NCBI RefSeq assembly: GCF_900155525.1
Contig: NZ_LT706951.1
Location: 534,508 to 598,507, forward strand
Reading direction: 5' to 3'
From: Mailhella massiliensis
Lineage (GTDB): Bacteria; Desulfobacterota; Desulfovibrionia; Desulfovibrionales; Desulfovibrionaceae
DNA: 64,000 nt
The notes beneath the pieces are model-generated. The model saw only the letters and a program-made list of their open reading frames with translations, had not been told where the DNA came from and ran no database searches. The position numbers and the translations under genes are program-made. Within the stretch, counting starts at the first letter, position 1. The number at the start of each line of letters is the position of its first letter. Below, in pieces: positions 59,786-64,000 of this stretch.

Positions 59786-62119
59786 TTGCTGGAACAAAGC
59801 CAACTGCATGCCATTGAAGCGCGCTGCACACAGGAGGCCGCGCCCCGCTGCCGCACGGCCTGCCCCCTGGACATGGACGTACGCGCCTTTCTCGAACACC
59901 TCTCCGCGGGCAACCCGCGCGAAGGCCGCAAACTTCTGGAACGGCACCTGCCCCTGCCCTCCGTGCTCACGGCCGTGTGCGATCATCCCTGCGAAAACGC
60001 CTGCCTCAGGCGCGATCTCGGGGGGAGCGTCGCCGTGTCCGCACTGGAACGGTACTGCATGAAGGCCGCGCCGTCCCAGACGCGCCCGCTCATCCGCCCT
60101 CCCAGGGCGCAGAAGCTCGCCGTGCTCGGCGCGGGGCTTGCCGGGCTTACGGCCGCCTTCGACATTTCCCATAAAGGTTTTGCCGTCACCGTGTATCACG
60201 ACGGCGCGCGGGAAGACGCCATGCGGAAGGCCTTCCCCGCTCTGGATGCCGCCGCTCTGGAAGAGGAGCTGCGCTCGCTGGAAAAACATCATGTGCATTT
60301 TGTTTCCGCTCCGCTTACAAAAACGCTCCTTGAAGAGTGCGAAAAGAACTTCGCGGGCGTATTTGCGGACGCCTCGCTCTGCGCGTTCGTCCCTTCCCGG
60401 GAGGAGACGGACGGCATCACCCTGCTCTGGAGAGGCAATGTCTGCTGCGGCGGGTGGGAAAGTCTCACGCCTACGGGCGCGCGTTTCGCCTCCGCCTCCC
60501 TTCAGGCCGGAGAAGGCCGCAAGGCGGGCATCACCCTGCAGCGCATCATGACGGGCGTTTCCCTCGTGGCCTCGCGCGAGGCGGAGAACCGGAAGGACAG
60601 GCTGCACACCCCGCTGGAGGGGGTGGAAAGCGCCGCCCGCATTCTTCCCGCCGAGGGTGGCTATGCGGAAGAACAGGCACGGCAGGAAGCTTCCCGCTGC
60701 ATACGCTGCGCCTGCATGCAATGCGTGAAGGAATGCCCCTTCCTGCAGAAATACAGGGAATTTCCCCGCATCTACGCGCGCAAGATATACAACAACGCCT
60801 CGGTGGTGCGCGGCACGCGCACGGCCAACGTCATCATGAACGGCTGCGCCCTGTGCGGACAGTGCGAAGTCATCTGCCCCGAACATTTTTCCATGGCGGA
60901 CCTGTGCCTTCAGGCGCGGCAGGACGCGGTGGAAAGGGACGTCATGCCCGTTTCCGCCCATGAATTCGCGCTGGAAGACATGGCTCAGGCTTCCGGGCCG
61001 GAGGCCTCCTTCTTTCTGGAAGATCCCGCCCTTGCCGCAAAGGGCGGGCACGGCGCGGCCATGTTCTTCCCCGGCTGTCAGCTTGCCGCCTCCCGCGGGG
61101 AACAGGTGCTTGCCATGTACCGTTTTCTGCGCTCCTCTCTGCCGGGGGGCGTATCGCTCTACAGTTCATGCTGCGGCATTCCCGCGCACTGGGCAGGCAG
61201 GGAAGCGCTTTTCGCCTCCCATGCCGAAGCTCTTCGCACCGTATGGGAAGAGGCGGGAAAGCCGGAAATTCTTACGGCCTGCTCTTCCTGCATGAGCGCC
61301 CTGGCCCTGGCCCTGCCCGAGGCGATTGTCGTTTCCCTGTGGGAAAGGCTCGACGCCCTTCTGCCCGAAGCCTTCCCCAGCCCCGCGCCCGGCGTCATGA
61401 ACGTGCAGGACCCGTGCGGAGCGCGCCATAACGCGGCATGGCAGAAGGCCGTGCGCTCCCTTGCCGCCAAGGCGGGCATAACGGTGGAAGAAGCGCGCCG
61501 TACCGGCGAGGAAAGCGCCTGCTGCGGCTACGGCGGCCTGGTATGGAACGCCCAGCCCGACGTGGCGGACGCCATGGCGGAAAAACGGGCCGCGGAATTT
61601 TCCCGCCCTGTGCTCGCCTCCTGCATCATGTGCCACGACCGCTTTGCCGAAAAGAACGAAAGCTGGCATCTTTTCGACATTCTTCCGCCCACCGCGGGCG
61701 AGGGAAAAGCCCATGCCGCCACGCCTCCCGGGCTTTCCGCAAGGCGCTCCGGGCGCATCGCGCTGAAGGAGGCGGCGCTTGAGGAATTTATCGGGCAGAA
61801 AAGCGCCCCGCATGAGGAAGGCATCCTGCTCCGCATTCCCGAAGAAGTGCGGCAGGCCATGGAAAAGCGCTACATACTCCGGCAGGACGTCGTTGCCGCC
61901 ATTTCCGGCATCGAAGAAAGCGGCGCAAAATTCCTCAACAGGGAAAACGGCCATTTTCTCGGCTCCTGGAGGCCGCGCAACGTGACCTTCTGGGTGGAGT
62001 ACACCGCCGATGCCGACGGCGGCTTCACGCTGGTCCGGGCATGGTGCCACCGCATGGTGGTGCCCGGGGCCATACAGCCGGCAACGAAAGTCATCATGGA
62101 AGAGCGCGTGCACGCCTGA
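59786..62119 (+). CDS. Large Fe-S oxidoreductase with GltD-like N-terminus and two CCG domains (DVU_1558 family)
   Basis: A 777-residue multidomain protein. Residues 1-90 form the Cys-rich GltD-like helical module (CRTACPLDMDV; CDHPCENACLRRDL). A single FAD-type nucleotide motif follows, LAVLGAGLAGLTAAF (about 112-126), but the fold after it is too short for a complete FAD/NAD domain. Two [4Fe-4S] sites follow (CIRCACMQCVKECP; NGCALCGQCEVICP), then two HdrD-like CCG domains (FFPGCQLA...SCCGIPAHW...ACSSC; DPCGARH...ACCGYGGL...CIMCHD). The C-terminal 100 residues are unassigned. The start is TTG after a GAGGTG ribosome site. From memory this matches the family named for D. vulgaris DVU_1558, which lies next to mop. 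Confidence 0.8.
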   Translation: MLEQSQLHAIEARCTQEAAPRCRTACPLDMDVRAFLEHLSAGNPREGRKLLERHLPLPSVLTAVCDHPCENACLRRDLGGSVAVSALERYCMKAAPSQTRPLIRPPRAQKLAVLGAGLAGLTAAFDISHKGFAVTVYHDGAREDAMRKAFPALDAAALEEELRSLEKHHVHFVSAPLTKTLLEECEKNFAGVFADASLCAFVPSREETDGITLLWRGNVCCGGWESLTPTGARFASASLQAGEGRKAGITLQRIMTGVSLVASREAENRKDRLHTPLEGVESAARILPAEGGYAEEQARQEASRCIRCACMQCVKECPFLQKYREFPRIYARKIYNNASVVRGTRTANVIMNGCALCGQCEVICPEHFSMADLCLQARQDAVERDVMPVSAHEFALEDMAQASGPEASFFLEDPALAAKGGHGAAMFFPGCQLAASRGEQVLAMYRFLRSSLPGGVSLYSSCCGIPAHWAGREALFASHAEALRTVWEEAGKPEILTACSSCMSALALALPEAIVVSLWERLDALLPEAFPSPAPGVMNVQDPCGARHNAAWQKAVRSLAAKAGITVEEARRTGEESACCGYGGLVWNAQPDVADAMAEKRAAEFSRPVLASCIMCHDRFAEKNESWHLFDILPPTAGEGKAHAATPPGLSARRSGRIALKEAALEEFIGQKSAPHEEGILLRIPEEVRQAMEKRYILRQDVVAAISGIEESGAKFLNRENGHFLGSWRPRNVTFWVEYTADADGGFTLVRAWCHRMVVPGAIQPATKVIMEERVHA

Positions 62120-62147
62120 CCTTCCCCAACATCGAGGTGATATCCGC

Positions 62148-62363
62148 ATGAGTCTGGAACCGAACTTCACAACGGACGGCGGCGACTGGGTATGCGCCCG
62201 CTGCCATGTCCCCCTTGAGCAGATCAAGGTGCAGGCCCTTTACATGCACAGCGCCTTCGACGTATTCCTGCCCCGCTGCCCCTCCTGCGGGCTGACGCTC
62301 ATCCCCCAGTCGCTTGCCGAAGGCAAGATGGCGGAAGTGGAAGCGCTGCTTGAAGACAAGTAA
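62148..62363 (+). CDS. Small two-CxxC redox/metal protein (DVU_1557-like)
   Basis: A 71-residue cytoplasmic protein with two Cys pairs: C-x-x-C in VCARCHVPLEQIKV (about residues 16-19), and CPSCGLTL (about 46-49), resembling a rubredoxin or zinc-knuckle. In Desulfovibrio a similar small redox protein occupies the same place in the MOP cluster (from memory, DVU_1557 family). It may pass electrons or bind a metal for the upstream Fe-S protein. The ATG lies 28 bases after the upstream stop, following GAGGTGATATCCGC. The methyltransferase gene starts one base beyond its stop. Confidence 0.72.
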   Translation: MSLEPNFTTDGGDWVCARCHVPLEQIKVQALYMHSAFDVFLPRCPSCGLTLIPQSLAEGKMAEVEALLEDK

Positions 62364-62364
62364 C

Positions 62365-63108
62365 ATGCCTTCCGCCTCTCCTTTGTATGCTTCCGCGCTG
62401 TTTCAGAGCATTTCGGGCGGCGCATGGCATCCCGGCGGGGAGGAACTCACCCGCCGGGGCCTTGCGCTGTGCGGCTTTCCGCCGGGAGCCTGCATTCTGG
62501 ATGCGGGCTGCGGCTCCGGGGCCGGGCTCCGGGTGATTTCCTCCCTCGGGCTTCGCGGCACGGGGCTGGACAGGGAATGCCGTCTTTCCGAACCGTTCCC
62601 CTTCGTGCAGGCGGATGTGCAGAACCCGCCCTTTGCCGAAAATTCGTTCGACGGCATCCTGTGCGAATGCGTGCTCTCCCTTCTGCCGGAACCGGAAAAG
62701 GCCCTCGGCCGCTTTGCCTCCATTCTCCGCCCGGGCGGAAAGCTCCTTCTTTCCGACCTGTTCGTGCGGGGCGGCTCCCCCGTGCCGGGCGCGGCGGCAG
62801 GCTGCGCCGCAGGTGCGCGCACGCTCCGCGAAATGGAGGATATGCTTGCCGGCGCAGGCTTTCTTCTCCTTGCGTTTGAAGACCACAGCGCAGCGCTCAG
62901 GGAACTTGCGGCAAAACTGCTCTGGTACGGCGACGACACGCTCCACGCGCAGCTTCGCACAGGCGCGTGTTCCTGCAGCGCTTCCCGGGGCGGTCCCGGT
63001 TACGGGCTGTGGATGGCAACACCGGCAAAGTACCGTGCGGGGGAAGACATAAAGCCGGCTTCCGGTTCCTCTGCCTGCATGGAGCATTCGCCCCTGCCGC
63101 AGCCGTAA
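62365..63108 (+). CDS. trsM: Class I SAM methyltransferase (DVU_1556/TrsM-like)
   Basis: A 247-residue methyltransferase of the Rossmann type. The SAM-binding motif is CILDAGCGSGAGLRVI (about residues 43-58), motif II has DREC, and the region FDGILCECVLSLLPEPEKAL is the motif IV area. A Cys-containing C-terminal tail (GACSCSAS and a further Cys near the end) is unusual for a methyltransferase. It starts one base after the small redox protein's stop (TAACATG), so it is translated together with it. The substrate is unknown. Identification with the TrsM family is from memory of the Desulfovibrio cluster, not from a search. Confidence 0.75.
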   Translation: MPSASPLYASALFQSISGGAWHPGGEELTRRGLALCGFPPGACILDAGCGSGAGLRVISSLGLRGTGLDRECRLSEPFPFVQADVQNPPFAENSFDGILCECVLSLLPEPEKALGRFASILRPGGKLLLSDLFVRGGSPVPGAAAGCAAGARTLREMEDMLAGAGFLLLAFEDHSAALRELAAKLLWYGDDTLHAQLRTGACSCSASRGGPGYGLWMATPAKYRAGEDIKPASGSSACMEHSPLPQP

Positions 63109-63215
63109 GGCTTTTTCCGGGAACACCGGCCCCCCTCTTCGTCTTTTCCCTGCCGGAAACGCCGGAAAGGCCCGTTTTCGGGCCATGGCATGAACTTTTT
63201 TTCAAGGAGGCTTCC

Positions 63216-63680
63216 ATGAATCCTGTTCTGCTGGATCTTCTTCCCCATGTACGGCAGGGCCATTGCTGCTCGCAACTGCTCTTCGCCCTTGCCGAACAGC
63301 TTGCCGGAGCGGAAGAGCCCGGCCTCATGCGGGCCATGCGCGGCCTCTGCCACGGCATAGGCCAGTCCGGCGGGCCGTGCGGTCTGCTTACCGGCGGGGC
63401 GGCCGCGCTGGCATGGCTCTCCGGCGGCAGCGCCGGGGAACCCCATCCCATGCTGGACGCCATGACGGGCGAATACGCCGCATGGTTCGCCGAACGCACC
63501 GCCTCCTGCGGCGGCAGCGGCTGCGAAAACGTCTCCCGGGGCCTTGCTGCGGAAGCGGGCCAGAGCCTGCCCGAAGGGGCCATGCCGCCCATGGAACTCT
63601 GCGGCGACCTGCTGGCGGAATGCTGGGGGAAAATTCTTGATATCTACGACGCCTACGGCCTGGAAAACGCGAGGTCGTAA
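63216..63680 (+). CDS. C-GCAxxG-C-C family redox-like protein (DVU_1555-like)
   Basis: A 154-residue protein with the Cys pattern of the C_GCAxxG_C_C family: GHCCSQ near residue 17, GGPCGLLTGGAAAL (the GCAxxG block, here GPCGLLTGG) around 53, CGGSGC at about 93 and a last Cys at LCGDLL. Such proteins are putative redox-active or Fe-S-linked proteins of unknown function. The ATG follows AAGGAGGCTTCC, a strong ribosome site. It starts 107 bases after the methyltransferase and immediately precedes the radical SAM gene (TAAATG). Confidence 0.8.
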   Translation: MNPVLLDLLPHVRQGHCCSQLLFALAEQLAGAEEPGLMRAMRGLCHGIGQSGGPCGLLTGGAAALAWLSGGSAGEPHPMLDAMTGEYAAWFAERTASCGGSGCENVSRGLAAEAGQSLPEGAMPPMELCGDLLAECWGKILDIYDAYGLENARS

Positions 63681-64000
63681 ATGCTGCTTTCCCAGACTCA
63701 GAGCCTCTGTCCCGTCTGCCTGCGCCTTGTGGACGCTTCCTATATTAAGGAAGGGGACACGGTGTACCTGCGCAAGCATTGCCCGGAACACGGCATGTTT
63801 CAGGTTCCCGCATGGAAGGAGGAAAAAGGCGCGCCGGAATTTCTTGCGTGGAAAAAGAGTCCGCGCATTCCCGCCTACCCGGCAGAACCCGCCGTTCCCG
63901 GCCGTCTGGGCTGCCCCTACGACTGCGGCCTCTGCCCGGAACACGCGCAGCATACCTGCACGGGGCTTGTGGAAGTGACCATGCGCTGTTCCCTGGGCTG
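63681..64000 (+). CDS. trsS: Radical SAM protein (TrsS-like), 5' part, runs off the window
   Basis: The first 106 residues of a protein that continues beyond the window. The ATG directly follows the stop of the previous gene (TAAATG). N-terminal Cys pair: CPVCLRLVDASYIKEG and a CPEHGMF motif, then CPYDCGLCPEHAQHTC, then VEVTMRCSLG(C): the last matches the start of a radical SAM cluster motif CxxxCxxC (E-V-T-x-R-C-x-x-x-C). Proteins with CPxC and CPEHG N-terminal zinc-like modules before a radical SAM core include TrsS and methanogen-type cofactor enzymes. Function unknown; from memory this gene in Desulfovibrio is the (seleno)protein TrsS. Confidence 0.75.
   Translation, partial: MLLSQTQSLCPVCLRLVDASYIKEGDTVYLRKHCPEHGMFQVPAWKEEKGAPEFLAWKKSPRIPAYPAEPAVPGRLGCPYDCGLCPEHAQHTCTGLVEVTMRCSLG

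Noticed and set aside
56776-59970. A 1,000-codon open frame on the minus strand opposite mop
   Set aside because: Antisense of a codon-biased gene; composition is repetitive His/Gly/Val, without motifs, and mop is certain.

Overview
The window is high-GC DNA from a bacterium that reads as a member of the Desulfovibrionaceae (Desulfovibrio/Bilophila/Mailhella type). The pointers are a periplasmic selenocysteine formate dehydrogenase next to a cytochrome c3-type protein, a molybdenum aldehyde oxidoreductase of the D. gigas MOP type with the same cluster-cysteine numbering, and the unusual gene train that follows MOP in Desulfovibrio. This assignment comes from gene content and family recognition only; no search was run.

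Layout. 0.3-8.2 kb (+): AzlCD amino-acid exporter, an SGNH esterase, a ZraP/Spy-like periplasmic protein, a nitroreductase, then a FecCD-type metal ABC transporter (binding protein, permease, ATPase) ending in an FmdE-like protein. 8.7-14.5 kb (-): NUDIX hydrolase, MATE exporter, an isolated 5S rRNA gene with its own promoter and terminator, an OpgB-like phosphoglycerol transferase, two tRNA-Lys genes and a two-gene ThrE exporter. 15.6-19.6 kb (-): an IS200-type element, then secG, tpiA, ymdB-like, an HD-domain gene and a small membrane protein (transcribed in the reverse of that order). 19.7-24.3 kb (+): dnaE, queD and an overlapping unknown gene. 24.7-29.2 kb: a small conserved-looking protein and a PerM permease (-), then tetR, uppP, tRNA-Met, Mn-pyrophosphatase and a second tRNA-Met (+). 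29.9-35.2 kb (+): selenoprotein FDH alpha, FDH beta, fdhE and a multihaem cytochrome. 35.7-38.1 kb (-): tRNA-Phe, a zinc-ribbon membrane protein, hpt and tlpA. 38.3-44.1 kb (+): a probable operon of an rpoH-like sigma factor, a TPR lipoprotein, a second lipoprotein, rpiB and radA. 45.0-46.5 kb: two IS200-type elements back to back. 46.5-50.6 kb: prmA (-), then pth, rho, tRNA-Arg and a lipoprotein gene (+). 51.6-55.2 kb: modBC (+) converging on modA (-), then a histidine phosphatase. 55.6-64 kb (+): an AT-rich promoter, a long leader that resembles a Moco RNA, a MoeA-like protein, MOP, and a train of little-studied genes (Fe-S flavoprotein-like protein, small Cys protein, methyltransferase, C-GCAxxG-C-C protein, radical SAM protein) running off the end.

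How it fits together. Molybdenum/tungsten and one-carbon/aldehyde redox chemistry is the strongest theme: a molybdate transporter, a second metal transporter paired with an FmdE-like protein, a Moco-handling protein behind a likely Moco-sensing leader, and two Mo/W enzymes (FDH and MOP). The most interesting unit is the MOP cluster at 55.6-64 kb. Its accessory genes look like a dedicated redox/maturation system whose chemistry I cannot assign. The rest is mostly housekeeping, with stable-RNA genes driven by promoters of a recurring CTTGCCA/N17/TATAAn form.
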